The notes: generated from the sequence alone by a model not told the origin. Counted from the first letter of the stretch, positions 1 through 8,716 are shown. The stretch is DNA of 64,000 bases from a bacterium (GCA_026129405.1 JAHCID010000001.1:1-64000), one strand, 5' to 3'. A program made the numbers and translations.

Positions 1-241
1 CGCTTCCCGTCGGGCCGGCGGCACCGGTCGGGCCCGCCGCGCCCGGGGCGCCGGTCGGCCCGGGGATGGCCGCGATCTGGAGCGCGACCTGACGCTCCTT
101 CGGCTTGCAGACGCCGGACGGCGGGATGCGCACGGCGCCGGACTTCCGGTGCACGCAGCCCACGATCGACGACGCCTCCTGCCCGAACGCCGCCCCTCCG
201 GCCAGCGCGCCCGACACCACCGCAACCACCAACATCCGCAT
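1..241 (-). CDS. Collagen-like secreted protein, N-terminal part
   Basis: Partial gene running off the left edge. From ATG at 241 it reads a short hydrophobic leader (MRMLVVAVVSGALAGGAAFG) with likely cleavage near FGQEA, then a small region with two Cys (VGCVHRKSG, SGVCKPKE), then Gly-X-Y triplets GPTGAPGAAGPTGAAGPTG at the window edge. Gly-Pro-Thr/Ala triplets are typical of bacterial collagen-like surface proteins whose repeats form a triple helix. A second ATG at 235 is possible. Secretion and the repeat are seen directly; the role (surface or adhesion) is inference. Confidence 0.75.
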   Translation of the reverse strand, partial: MRMLVVAVVSGALAGGAAFGQEASSIVGCVHRKSGAVRIPPSGVCKPKERQVALQIAAIPGPTGAPGAAGPTGAAGPTGS

Positions 242-477
242 GCGCCCCCCTTGCGCGCGCATTCTATCCGTCGAGGCGGTGCGATTTGAAGCGATCCCAC
301 ACTCGCGCGGCGAGCCCGATCCGTTTCGCAGCGGGCTACTCCAGCTACCGGTGGCCCGAGGTGCCGTCGGCCGACACCGGCTCTCCGCCTTCGAGGACGC
401 GGGGGCTCGCCGACGCGGTGGGGCCGTCGCCGAGGTCGGCCGCCGCCGGCGCGAGCGGTGCCGGCGTTCCGGCGGGG

Positions 478-1476
478 CTACCCCCGCAGCGCCGCGAGAC
501 AGCCCGTTCGCTCGAGGATCGCATCGACCGCCGCCCGGTCCGCGACCGCCGCGTACTTCTCCCGCAGCTTTCCCAGCGAGCGCGCGTGGTACTTCTGCGT
601 CTCCTGCCTGAACGGTGCGCCGCCCATCTGCACCGTGAACTCCTTCTCGCCCGCCGCGAGCGCGGCGGCGTTCGCGACCGTCCACGGCAGGAAGGTCGCC
701 GCGACCTCGTCGCGCAGGAACGGCTCGAGCGTCGGCGCGAGCGCGCTCCACGGCTCGAAGACGCCCTCGGCCTTCGGGTCGAGCATGCGGTCGATCCAGC
801 GCTGCGCCGCCGGGGCTTCGGCGCGCACGATGGCGCCGGGGGTCGGGTCGGTCGAGCACTCGTAGAGCTGGGCCCAGACGCCGAAGTCGCCGAACGCCGG
901 ACGGCCGCCGAAGAGATAGGGCCGCGTCGCCAGGTGCTTCTCCAGGAGCGCGAGCTGGCGGCGGTACGAGCCTTCGATGCGGTCCTTGGTCGCCTCGGAC
1001 GAGCCGACGAAGGCGAGGCGCGGCACCATGCGGCCCTTCACCGCGCCGACGACGGTCTCGAAGGCGTCGGCGGGCAGCTCGGGATTCATGTCGCGGGCGA
1101 TGCGCTCCGCCGCCGACTGCGCGTCGGCCTCGTAGAACCACCGGTAGTGGAACATCGGCTTGTTGCCCCACTCGTCGCCGTACTCCTCGAGCAGGACGGA
1201 GACGAAGGCTGCGACCGGGTCGGCCGGCGTGATCGACGGCTCGGGGACGCGCGCCTCCATCTTCTCGATGATCGGCGTCGAGTCCTGCATCGCGGTGCCG
1301 TCGTCGCCGAGCACGAGGGGGATCAGCGGCAGCTTCGCGTGCTGGTCGAACTCGGCCTGGTTCTGGATGGTGCGCGGCGTCCAGACGTGCGGAATGCCCT
1401 TGTAGCGGAAGTAGGAGCGGACCTTCACCGAGTAGGGGGAGAGCTCCGAGCCGAAGATGCGATACGAGGTGGTCAT
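478..1476 (-). CDS. Glutathione S-transferase family protein
   Basis: 332 residues. The N-terminal ~85 residues are a thioredoxin-like GST domain: a strand then SPYSVKVRSYFRYKGI, a cis-Pro region (LPLIPLVL) and QDSTPIIEKME, the family's glutathione-binding Q/E-S turn. The rest is a helical GST C-terminal domain (YLFGGRPAFGDFGVWAQL). It is longer than a typical GST of ~210 residues because of an extended C-terminus. The start at 1476 is chosen because GAGGAGG lies just upstream; the open frame extends 21 codons further but that part is arginine-rich and unlike the family. A TetR gene lies upstream on the same strand and may control it. The substrate is unknown. Confidence 0.85.
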   Translation of the reverse strand: MTTSYRIFGSELSPYSVKVRSYFRYKGIPHVWTPRTIQNQAEFDQHAKLPLIPLVLGDDGTAMQDSTPIIEKMEARVPEPSITPADPVAAFVSVLLEEYGDEWGNKPMFHYRWFYEADAQSAAERIARDMNPELPADAFETVVGAVKGRMVPRLAFVGSSEATKDRIEGSYRRQLALLEKHLATRPYLFGGRPAFGDFGVWAQLYECSTDPTPGAIVRAEAPAAQRWIDRMLDPKAEGVFEPWSALAPTLEPFLRDEVAATFLPWTVANAAALAAGEKEFTVQMGGAPFRQETQKYHARSLGKLREKYAAVADRAAVDAILERTGCLAALRG

Positions 1477-1496
1477 CGAGATCCTCCTCAGCCGCG

Positions 1497-1523
1497 GGCG
1501 ATGGCGATCGGATCGCCGTCGCC
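1497..1523 (-). other. Hairpin between TetR gene and GST
   Basis: Inverted repeat GGCGATGGCGAT / ATCGCCGTCGCC with a 3-base loop and one wobble position. It lies in the 103-base gap between the TetR stop and the GST ribosome site. It may be an attenuator or partial terminator; there is no T tract. Confidence 0.3.
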
Positions 1524-1579
1524 GAAGGCGGTGGGACACGGCTTCGTGAAGTGCTCGTCGGACATGCGCAGGAGCTCCC

Positions 1580-2188
1580 TCAGCGCTCCTCGTGCAGCAG
1601 CGCCGTGAGCATATGGGCGAGCACCCGCCGGGCCTGCGTGCGATCGAGGCCCTGATGCTCGCGCAACCCTTGCCAGGTGGTCCAGCCGCTCGCGACCACC
1701 AGCGCCGCGACCAGCGGCCGGCGCGAGGCCGACGGCCGCGCCGCGATCTCGCGCGCGAAGACGCGTTGCACCTCGGCGCCCTTGTCGTTGCGGAAGCTCG
1801 CCAGGCGCACGTGCAGCTCGCGCGAGAACGGCTCCATCAGGATCGCCGCGCGGCGCACCGGCGTGATTGCCTCGAGCACCTTCGCACGCTGGCTCGCGAA
1901 CGCCGCGATGCGCTCGGCGAGCGGGCCGTCGAGCGAGATCGGCCGCACCAGCGGCATGAGACGCACCTTCTGGCGCTCGGCCGCGGTGGCGAAGAGCGTC
2001 TCGACGTCCGAGAAGTGCTGGAACACCGAGCGCAGCGAGACGCCCGCCCGCTCGGCGATGCGTGCCGCGCTCGGCCGCAGCTCGCCGGCCTCGAGGAGGT
2101 CGAGCAACGCGTCGACGATGGCCCCGCGGGCGCGCTCGCCGCGGGCGAGCCGGCCGTCGACGCGGGACGCGGTAGAGGGGCCGGCCAT
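1580..2188 (-). CDS. TetR/AcrR family transcriptional regulator
   Basis: 202 residues. The N-terminal ~60 residues hold the TetR helix-turn-helix: GAIVDALLDLLEAGELRPSA, then IAERAGVSLRSVFQHFSDVE with the usual recognition-helix FxHFxD pattern. The C-terminal ligand domain is helical and unassigned. ATG 2188 is the first canonical start; a TTG at 2221 would place the start inside a palindrome that is better read as operator. It is divergent from exonuclease III and upstream of the GST on the same strand, so it may regulate the GST and itself. Confidence 0.88.
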   Translation of the reverse strand: MAGPSTASRVDGRLARGERARGAIVDALLDLLEAGELRPSAARIAERAGVSLRSVFQHFSDVETLFATAAERQKVRLMPLVRPISLDGPLAERIAAFASQRAKVLEAITPVRRAAILMEPFSRELHVRLASFRNDKGAEVQRVFAREIAARPSASRRPLVAALVVASGWTTWQGLREHQGLDRTQARRVLAHMLTALLHEER

Positions 2189-2214
2189 GGCGCGGCGAAA
2201 CTTATTGCAGTCGG

Positions 2215-2227
2215 TGTGCAAAGCACA
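2215..2227. promoter_or_regulatory. Candidate TetR operator
   Basis: Perfect inverted repeat TGTGC-AAA-GCACA in the only AT-richer patch between the divergent TetR and exonuclease genes, about 27 bases upstream of the TetR start. Position and symmetry fit an autoregulatory operator; binding is inferred. Confidence 0.5.
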
Positions 2228-2274
2228 ATACTCGGTTGCCCGTCGCCCGGCCCGGCCATAGAGTCTCGCGCCCG

Positions 2275-3051
2275 ATGCGCCTCGTCACCTGGAACGTGAA
2301 CGGCATCCGCGCCCGCCTCGAGCGCGTCCGCGCGTGGATCGGCGAGCATGGACCGGACGTCCTCTGCCTCCAGGAGACCAAGATCGCCGACGACGCGTTT
2401 CCCCACGACGCGTTCACCGAGCTCGGGTACTACGTCGCGATCCATGGCCAGCGGAGCTGGAACGGCGTCGCCATCCTGTCGCGGACGCCGCTCGACGCCG
2501 TGCAGCGCGGCTTCGACGACGGCGTCGAGGACGCCCAGGCCCGCCTGATCGCCGCGACGACGGGCGGCGTGCGCGTCGTCAGCGCCTACGTTCCGAACGG
2601 CGAGACGATCGGCTCCGACAAGTACGCCTTCAAGCTCGCCTGGATGACGCGCTTGGGCGCCTGGCTGCGCCGGATCGTGCCGGAGACGCCGCGGCTGGCG
2701 CTGTGCGGCGACTTCAACGTCGCACCCGCGGAGCTCGACGTCCACGACCCCGCACGCTGGATCGACACGGTCCTCTTCACCCCCGAGGTGCGCGAGGCGC
2801 TCGAGACGCTGCGGCAGGACGCCGGCCTCGTCGACGTCGTGCGCCGTCTCAACCCGGGCCAACCGTGCCTCTCCTGGTGGGACTACCGCATGCTCGCGTT
2901 CCCCAAGGGCCGCGGGCTTCGCATCGACCACATCTTCCTCACGCCGGCGCTCGACGCGTTGGCGTCGGCAGCCGGCGTGGACCGCAACGCGCGCAAGGGC
3001 GCGCAGCCGAGCGATCACGCGCCGGTATGGGTGGAGCTGCGCCGGGCATGA
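2275..3051 (+). CDS. xth: Exodeoxyribonuclease III
   Basis: 258 residues, the normal length for an ExoIII/AP endonuclease of the exonuclease-endonuclease-phosphatase fold. Visible motifs: WNVNGIRAR (metal and DNA site, N-terminus), QETKI with the metal-binding Glu34, GDFNVAP (catalytic Asp/Asn) and SDHAPV with the catalytic His near the C-terminus. It repairs abasic sites and trims 3' ends in the cytoplasm. ATG 2275 matches the conserved family start MRLVTWN. The stop overlaps the next TetR gene by ATGA, so the two are translationally coupled. Confidence 0.95.
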   Translation: MRLVTWNVNGIRARLERVRAWIGEHGPDVLCLQETKIADDAFPHDAFTELGYYVAIHGQRSWNGVAILSRTPLDAVQRGFDDGVEDAQARLIAATTGGVRVVSAYVPNGETIGSDKYAFKLAWMTRLGAWLRRIVPETPRLALCGDFNVAPAELDVHDPARWIDTVLFTPEVREALETLRQDAGLVDVVRRLNPGQPCLSWWDYRMLAFPKGRGLRIDHIFLTPALDALASAAGVDRNARKGAQPSDHAPVWVELRRA

Positions 3052-3689
3052 GCGCGAGGCCGGCACGGCCGCGGCGCCGGCGCGCCACCTACCATCACGG
3101 CGACCTCAAGCGCGCGCTGCTCGACGCCACGCGGGCACTCCTCGCCGAGCGCGGGCCCGAGCAGATCGGCCTGCGCGAGGTGGCACGCGCGGTCGGCGTC
3201 GACCACGCCGCCGTGTACCGCCACTTCGCCGACAAGCGCGCCCTCGTCGCCGGCCTCTCGGAGACCTGCTACCGTGAGCTGATCGCGACGCTGGAGACCG
3301 CGCTCCGGCGCGTGCCCGCGGACGACGTGCCGGTGCGCCTCGAGCGGCTCGCCGTGACCTTCCTGCGCTTCGCGTACGACGACCCGGCGCGCTTCGCCTT
3401 GATGTTCGGACCGCGCGTGAACCTCGACGGGCGCTTTCCCTCCCTCGACGCCGCCACCCAGGAGGTGCTCGCCGTGCTGGTGCGCGAGATGGCGCACGGC
3501 ATCGCCACCGGGCGCCTCGCCGGCGCGAAGCCCACCGACATGGCCATCGCCCTGTGGAGCTTCCTCCAGGGCTACGCCGACATGGTGCTGCGCGGGCGCA
3601 TCCAGGTGCGCTCGCCCCGCGTGGCGACGTCCTATCTCGTGAAGCTGCTGGCGCCGCTGCTGCGCGGGCTCGCCGCACCGGCGCGCTGA
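3048..3689 (+). CDS. TetR family regulator of the adjacent dehydrogenase
   Basis: 213 residues. It starts with a basic tail (RPRRRRATYHHGDLKRALL), then a TetR HTH with recognition motif VDHAAVYRHFADKRAL. The C-terminal region resembles the WHG/TetR_C_33-like ligand-binding type. The ATG overlaps the exonuclease stop. Eighty bases downstream begins an alcohol dehydrogenase gene preceded by a perfect 8-bp palindrome, the obvious operator candidate. The ligand is unknown. Confidence 0.9.
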   Translation: MSARPARPRRRRATYHHGDLKRALLDATRALLAERGPEQIGLREVARAVGVDHAAVYRHFADKRALVAGLSETCYRELIATLETALRRVPADDVPVRLERLAVTFLRFAYDDPARFALMFGPRVNLDGRFPSLDAATQEVLAVLVREMAHGIATGRLAGAKPTDMAIALWSFLQGYADMVLRGRIQVRSPRVATSYLVKLLAPLLRGLAAPAR

Positions 3690-3735
3690 CGCCGAGCAGC
3701 GCGGCGCGGGCGTCGCTTGACCTGCCCCGGCATCA

Positions 3736-3754
3736 ATGTCACCAGCGGTGACAT
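3736..3754. promoter_or_regulatory. Perfect palindrome, candidate operator of the ADH gene
   Basis: ATGTCACC-AGC-GGTGACAT, 8-bp arms without mismatch, 15 bases before the dehydrogenase start and directly abutting its Shine-Dalgarno (AGGAGG). A TTGACC hexamer (3717-3722) lies upstream as a possible -35. The size and spacing fit a TetR dimer site. Confidence 0.65.
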
Positions 3755-3769
3755 AGGAGGACACGACCC

Positions 3770-4792
3770 ATGCGTGAGCTCACCTTCGTCGAACCCGGCC
3801 GCGTGGAATGGACCGACGCTCCCGAGGCACGCCTCGAGGGGCCCGACGACGCGCTCGTCCGTGCCGTGGCGGTCACGACCTGCGACCTCGACCACGCCTT
3901 CGTCCAGGGCACCGTTCCCATCCCGGGCCCGTTCCCGCTCGGGCACGAGTTCGTGGCCGACGTCGTCGCCGTCGGGGACGCCGTGCGAAACGTCCGTCCC
4001 GGCCAACGCGTCGTGGTGCCGTTCCAGATCAGCTGCGGCCGCTGCGACCGCTGCACGCGGGGGCAGACGGGCGCCTGCCGCGCGGTGCCCCACCGCTCGG
4101 CCTACGGGCTCGGCCCGATCGGCGGGACGCAATGGGGCGGCGCCTTCGCCGATCTGCTGCGCGTGCCCTTCGCCGACGCGATGCTCCTGCCGCTGCCCGA
4201 CGGCGTCGCGCCCGAGATCGTCGCCTGCGCCAGCGACAACCTCTGCGACGGCTGGCGCGCCGTCGCTCCGTATCTCCGCGGCGACGCCGCCGGCGCCGAG
4301 GTGCTGGTGCTCGGCGGCGAAGCGCGCAGCATCGGGCTGTACGCGGTCGCTGCCGCACGCGCGCTCGGGGCGTCCCGCGTCGTCTACCAGGACGCCGACG
4401 CCGACCGCCGCAGCGTCGCCGCCGCACTCGGCGCCGAGGTCGTCGCCGAACGCGCCCACCGCCTCGGCCGTTTTGCCGTCACGGTCGACGCCAGCAACGA
4501 TGCCGAGGGCCTCGCCTGCGCCATCCGCTCGACGGACGCGTGGGGTACGTGCACCTGCGTCGGCGTCTTCTTCGCCGACGTCGCGCTGCCGATGCTCGAG
4601 ATGTACGGCAAGGGCATCCACTTCGTCACCGGCCGCGCCAACGCCCGCGCGGACATGCCCGACGTGCTCCGCCACGTCGCCGACGGCTCCCTCGACCCGC
4701 GGCCGGTGATGACGGGGGTGCACCCCTGGGAGTCGGCGCCGGAGGTGCTGCTCGCGGGCCCGATGAAGCCCGTCTTCCTGCGGGGGGCGTAG
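3770..4792 (+). CDS. Zinc-dependent alcohol dehydrogenase (MDR family)
   Basis: 340 residues, medium-chain dehydrogenase/reductase. Catalytic zinc ligands visible as Cys38 (TTCDLDH), His59-Glu60 (PLGHEF); structural zinc ligands C89, C92, C95 and C103 in SCGRCDRCTRGQTGAC. The Rossmann part follows (EVLVLGGEARSIGLYAVAAA), although the usual GxGxxG is degenerate (LGGEARSIG). The start has a strong AGGAGG. Likely oxidises an alcohol or polyol with NAD(P)+; the substrate cannot be read. Repressed, by inference, by the upstream TetR through the palindrome at 3736-3754. Confidence 0.88.
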   Translation: MRELTFVEPGRVEWTDAPEARLEGPDDALVRAVAVTTCDLDHAFVQGTVPIPGPFPLGHEFVADVVAVGDAVRNVRPGQRVVVPFQISCGRCDRCTRGQTGACRAVPHRSAYGLGPIGGTQWGGAFADLLRVPFADAMLLPLPDGVAPEIVACASDNLCDGWRAVAPYLRGDAAGAEVLVLGGEARSIGLYAVAAARALGASRVVYQDADADRRSVAAALGAEVVAERAHRLGRFAVTVDASNDAEGLACAIRSTDAWGTCTCVGVFFADVALPMLEMYGKGIHFVTGRANARADMPDVLRHVADGSLDPRPVMTGVHPWESAPEVLLAGPMKPVFLRGA

Positions 4793-4863
4793 GTGTTCCG
4801 CGCATGCCGGACGGGACGTGGGCCCCCGGCCGCCACGCGTCCGCGCAGCACGCGCGCCCCCCG

Positions 4864-6651
4864 TCAGACGTCGAGCCCGACCGCGCGCATCAGGGCGAGG
4901 GCGTTGCTCTTCGTGACCACGCCGTCGCGGAGGCGGTAGTCGAAGTGGAGCTGGGCACCGGCGAGGTCGTCGATGAAGTGGACGTTGCGCGCCAGCGGCG
5001 ACAGGGCGTCGGCGACCTTCGCCAGCGTCAGGTCGTGGGTCGTGACGAGACCGATCGCGCCGCGGGCGACGAAGGTGCGGACCACGGCTTCGGCGCCGAT
5101 GGCGCGGTCGTGGGAGTTGGTGCCGTGGAGAACCTCGTCGAGGAGGAAGCAGAGGGGGCGCGGCCCGGCGGCGAGATCGACGAGCTGCTTCAGACGCGTG
5201 ATCTCGGCGTAGAAGCGCGAGCGGCCGTCGCGCAGGGAGTCCTGGACGCGGATCGAGGCGCCGAGCGCGAGCGGCGAGAGGCGCAGACTGCGCGCCGGCA
5301 CCGGGGCGCCCGCCTGGGCGAGCACGACCGCCATGCCGACCGTGCGGAGCAGCGTGCTCTTGCCCGACATGTTCGAGCCGCTGACGACGAGCACGCGCGG
5401 CGCGGCGCCCAGCCGGACGTCGTTGGCGACGGCGTCGCGCGCGAGGAGGGGATGGACCAGGCCCTCGCCGTCGAGCACGCGCCCGTCGTCGAGCAGCTCC
5501 GGGTACGGCAGATCGGGATGCTCGAAGGCGAAGGCGGCGAGCGCCATCAGCGCCTCTATCTCGCCGACCGCGTCGAGCCACGCGGCGAGCGCCGAACCGC
5601 AGCGCTGCCGCCAGGCCTCGATCGCGGCCGCGCATTGGAGCGACCAGCACAGCAGGAAGGCGATCGGGGCGAAGAACTGGTTGCGACGCGCGTCGAGCAG
5701 GTCGACCAGGCGGCGCAGCCGCACGATCTCGGCGGCCGGCGGATCGCCGGCCGCCGAGAGAGCGGCGCGCAGGGCGACGAGACGCGGCGACGTGAAGGTC
5801 TCCGCCTCGAGCCGTCCGAGCAGCGCCGCCACGAGCGGCAGCTCGCGTCCGGGCCGATCGACGGCCGCCACCACGGCGGCGACGCGTCTCCGTACGGCGA
5901 CGGCCAGCACCGCTTCCGCCGCGATCACGGCGAGCAGCGGCCGCGCGTCGCCCATGAGCCAGACGACGACCGCGCCGACCGCGAGCAGCGCCGCCGACGC
6001 GGCGACCCACCGCTCCCAGGCGGCGAAGACGATCGCCGGCGCGGACGCCCACGTCCGCAGCGCCGTCGGATCGACGCCGCGTCGCACGTCGCCGCCGAGC
6101 ACGGCGAGGTCCTCGCGCAGGTCGAGGCGGTCGCGCAGCTCGCCGATCGCCGCGTGGCGCGGGCGCACGTCCGCCGGGTCCGACGGCGCGGCGAGCCAGC
6201 GGGCCAGGGTCGCCTCGCCGGCCGGCGTCCGGGCCGTGCAGAGGCGCTCGAAGAGCGAGCCCGCCCCGAAGACGTCGAGATCGTCGGCATAGGGATGCTC
6301 GGGATCGCGGAAGCGGTCGCCGCTCGTGCCGCCGCCCGGCCAGGTGCCGTCGAGACAGGCGAGGCCGCGTGCCCAGTGCACCGCGGCGCGCTGCGCCCGC
6401 TCGCGCGCCGCCGTCGCGCCCCACTGCCGGAGCACCAGGGCGGCGAACGCCGCCAGCGGCACGCCGACGCTCCACGCCGGCAGCACGTGCCGGCCGAACG
6501 CCATCCAGGTCACGATCCCTGCGGCGACGAGGCAGGCGAAGCGCGCCCACCCGAGCCGCTCGTCGCGGCGGTCGGCGGTCTCCGCCTCGGCGCGCCGCGC
6601 GGCGAGCCGCTCCGCATACGTCTTCGCCGGCCCGACCTGCACGTCCGTCAT
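4864..6651 (-). CDS. Membrane-associated MutS-like ATPase
   Basis: 595 residues. The C-terminal third is a MutS-type ATPase: Walker A in GSNMSGKST (about residues 425-433), Walker B LCFLLDEVLHGTNS, and the H-loop LVTTHDLTLAKV. The N-terminal MutS mismatch-recognition and connector domains are absent; instead there are hydrophobic segments near residues 36-75 and 205-250. This architecture is a known family of MutS-related proteins with transmembrane segments whose function is unclear, so canonical mismatch repair should not be assumed. ATG 6651 was chosen over an upstream arginine/serine-rich extension. It lies 49 bases downstream of the MFS gene, probably co-transcribed. Confidence 0.8.
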   Translation of the reverse strand: MTDVQVGPAKTYAERLAARRAEAETADRRDERLGWARFACLVAAGIVTWMAFGRHVLPAWSVGVPLAAFAALVLRQWGATAARERAQRAAVHWARGLACLDGTWPGGGTSGDRFRDPEHPYADDLDVFGAGSLFERLCTARTPAGEATLARWLAAPSDPADVRPRHAAIGELRDRLDLREDLAVLGGDVRRGVDPTALRTWASAPAIVFAAWERWVAASAALLAVGAVVVWLMGDARPLLAVIAAEAVLAVAVRRRVAAVVAAVDRPGRELPLVAALLGRLEAETFTSPRLVALRAALSAAGDPPAAEIVRLRRLVDLLDARRNQFFAPIAFLLCWSLQCAAAIEAWRQRCGSALAAWLDAVGEIEALMALAAFAFEHPDLPYPELLDDGRVLDGEGLVHPLLARDAVANDVRLGAAPRVLVVSGSNMSGKSTLLRTVGMAVVLAQAGAPVPARSLRLSPLALGASIRVQDSLRDGRSRFYAEITRLKQLVDLAAGPRPLCFLLDEVLHGTNSHDRAIGAEAVVRTFVARGAIGLVTTHDLTLAKVADALSPLARNVHFIDDLAGAQLHFDYRLRDGVVTKSNALALMRAVGLDV

Positions 6652-6700
6652 CGTCGCCCGCGCGCTTACCTGGCGCTGCGCCGCAGCGCCACCGAGGCGC

Positions 6701-7771
6701 TCAACGAAGGAGCCGCGCGAGGCGCCACGCCGGCGCCCACGCCAGCGCCGCGATCGCGGCCTCGAGCCCGAAGAGGGCCGCCGTGCCAATGCGGTCGACG
6801 AGCAGCCCCGCGAGCGCGAACCCGGCGCTGCCGCCGAGCCCGAAGCCGACGAAGCCGTAGAGACCCTGCCCACTCGTGCTGCTCGCCGCCGGCACGAGCC
6901 GCGGCAGCAGCAGCATGGTCGCCAGGTGGAATACGGAGAACGTGACGGCGTGCCCCAGCTGCAGCGCCACCACCGCCGGCGCGCTCGTCGCCACGGCCGT
7001 CGCCGCCCAGCGCACGACGGTGACGACGAGCGTGAAGCCGATCAGCTGCGTCGCGGTGAAGCGGCCGACGAGGCCGCGGCCGAAGCGGAACAGCAGGATC
7101 TCGGCGACCACGCCGAGGCCCCATGCCAGGCCGGGCACCGCGTCGGACAGGCCGAGCGCCGCGGTGTGGATGGCGAAGAAACCGCCCCAGGCGCCGCAGC
7201 TCACCTGGAGCAGGAACGCGGTGGCCAGGAAGGCGCGCATGGGCGGCGTCAAGAGCCGCCACGGCGGGCGCACCTCGTGCGCGTGCCCGAGCTGCGCCCG
7301 CGGCAGCCCGAGCAGCGCGGGTGCGACGACGACCTGAGCCGACAAGAGGAGCCAGGGCAATGCCGCGGGCGACCAGGCCGCGAGGATCGGCGCGCTCGCC
7401 AGCGCCCCGACCGCGAACGAGACGCTGCCCGCGACCCGCAGCCGCGCGTAGTCGCCGCCGAGCCGAGGCAGGTGGTCGAGCACGGTCGCGTCGACGAGCG
7501 GGATCAGCGAGCCGTGCAGCAGCGCGATCGCCGCGAACACGACGAGCAGCGTCTCGAAGCGCGTCGCGCCGACGAGCGCCAGGAAGCAGAGCGATCCGGC
7601 GCAGGCGGTGACGACGAGCAGACGGTGCCGCACGCGCCAGCGATCGACCGCCGCCGCGAGCGCGATCGCGCTCACCCAGCGCAGGAGGGGCTGCTGCGCG
7701 CCGAGGAGCCCGATCTGCATGCCGTCGAGCCCGAGCCACGCGAGCCAGCGCGGCACGTACGGCAGCCACAC
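6701..7771 (-). CDS. MFS transporter (LacY / MFS_1-like)
   Basis: 356 residues from GTG 7771, with about 11 hydrophobic helices typical of a major facilitator. The motif near the start (WLPYVPRWLAWLGLDGMQIG) resembles the 3-phenylpropionate/MFS_1-like group. The same frame is open upstream to 7900 and encodes the expected first helix (LLAYFAVFLGAG) before the GTG, but offers no ATG, GTG or TTG. The true start is therefore unclear (rare start codon or sequence error). Substrate unknown. It is divergent from the SDR gene. Confidence 0.75.
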   Translation of the reverse strand: MWLPYVPRWLAWLGLDGMQIGLLGAQQPLLRWVSAIALAAAVDRWRVRHRLLVVTACAGSLCFLALVGATRFETLLVVFAAIALLHGSLIPLVDATVLDHLPRLGGDYARLRVAGSVSFAVGALASAPILAAWSPAALPWLLLSAQVVVAPALLGLPRAQLGHAHEVRPPWRLLTPPMRAFLATAFLLQVSCGAWGGFFAIHTAALGLSDAVPGLAWGLGVVAEILLFRFGRGLVGRFTATQLIGFTLVVTVVRWAATAVATSAPAVVALQLGHAVTFSVFHLATMLLLPRLVPAASSTSGQGLYGFVGFGLGGSAGFALAGLLVDRIGTAALFGLEAAIAALAWAPAWRLARLLR

Positions 7772-7942
7772 GCCGGCACCGAGGAAGACCGCGAAGTACG
7801 CGAGGAGGACGGTGCGGCGCTCGGACCGGATGGGCGGCGTGTCGCAGGAAGCTCCGGGGCCGGCAAGCGCAGCCGTGGCGTGTCCGGTGCGAAGCGGCTA
7901 CGACGGCCCACGTCGGCGCGGCCGCGCCGCGAGGAGGTTCGC

Positions 7943-8716
7943 GTGGAGCTCCGGGATCGCGTCTGCGTCGTCACGGGAGGAGCGAGCGGCATCGGCCGCG
8001 CGCTCGTGGAGCGCTTCGCCGCCGAGGGCGCGCGCACGGTGGTCGCCGTCGACCGGGACGCCGGCGGCGCGCGAACGGTGGCCGAAGCGGTCGGCGGGAT
8101 CGGCCTCGGCGCCGACGTCGGCCGCGACGCCGAGGTGGCGCGCGTCGTCGACGAGGTCGAGACCCGCGTCGGCCCCATCGACCTCTTCTGCTCCAACGCC
8201 GGCATTCTCCTCGTCGGCGGCGCCGAGGTGGCCGACGCCGACTGGCAGCGCATCTGGGACGTCAACGTCATGGCCCACGTCTTCGCCGCACGGCACCTCG
8301 TCCCGCGCATGCTGGCCCGCGGCGGCGGCTATCTCCTGAGCACCGCGTCGGCGGCGGGGCTGCTGTCGCAGATCGGCTCGGCGCCCTACTCGGTGACCAA
8401 GCACGCGGCGGTCGGCTTCGCGGAGTGGCTGTCGATCACCTACGGCGATCAGGGCCTGCGCGTCTCGGTGCTGTGCCCGCAGGCGGTACGCACCGCCATG
8501 ACGGCCGACTTCGAGGGCGGCGGCGTGGCCGGCGTCGACGGCATGCTCGAGCCCGCGCAGCTCGCCGACGTCGTCGTCGAGGGGCTCTGCGACGAGCGCT
8601 TCCACATCCTGCCCCACCCGAGCGTCGCCGAATACGTGCGCCGCAAGGCCGAGGACCCGGAACGCTGGATCCGCGGCATGCGCCGCCTCCAGGCCCGCTT
8701 CGGCGGGGGCGGCTGA
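7943..8716 (+). CDS. Short-chain dehydrogenase/reductase
   Basis: 257 residues. Classical SDR: cofactor motif TGGASGIG near residue 12, CSNAGI, catalytic Ser in STASAAG and YSVTK with the Tyr-x3-Lys pair. Starts at GTG 7943 with GAGGAGG seven bases upstream; no ATG precedes it in frame within the gene. The C-terminal part (LPHPSVAEYVRRKAEDPERW) is typical of acyl/steroid-type SDRs in hydrophobe-degrading bacteria. The substrate is not readable. It is followed at 32 bases by an LLM-class oxidoreductase. Confidence 0.88.
   Translation: MELRDRVCVVTGGASGIGRALVERFAAEGARTVVAVDRDAGGARTVAEAVGGIGLGADVGRDAEVARVVDEVETRVGPIDLFCSNAGILLVGGAEVADADWQRIWDVNVMAHVFAARHLVPRMLARGGGYLLSTASAAGLLSQIGSAPYSVTKHAAVGFAEWLSITYGDQGLRVSVLCPQAVRTAMTADFEGGGVAGVDGMLEPAQLADVVVEGLCDERFHILPHPSVAEYVRRKAEDPERWIRGMRRLQARFGGGG

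Noticed and set aside
2202-2221. TTG start at 2221 for the first TetR gene
   Set aside because: It would lie in the operator-like palindrome and add residues unlike the family; ATG 2188 preferred.
3808-6945. Long open frame of 1045 codons on the plus strand
   Set aside because: Out-of-frame reading over the dehydrogenase and MutS-like genes; Arg-rich with no domain.
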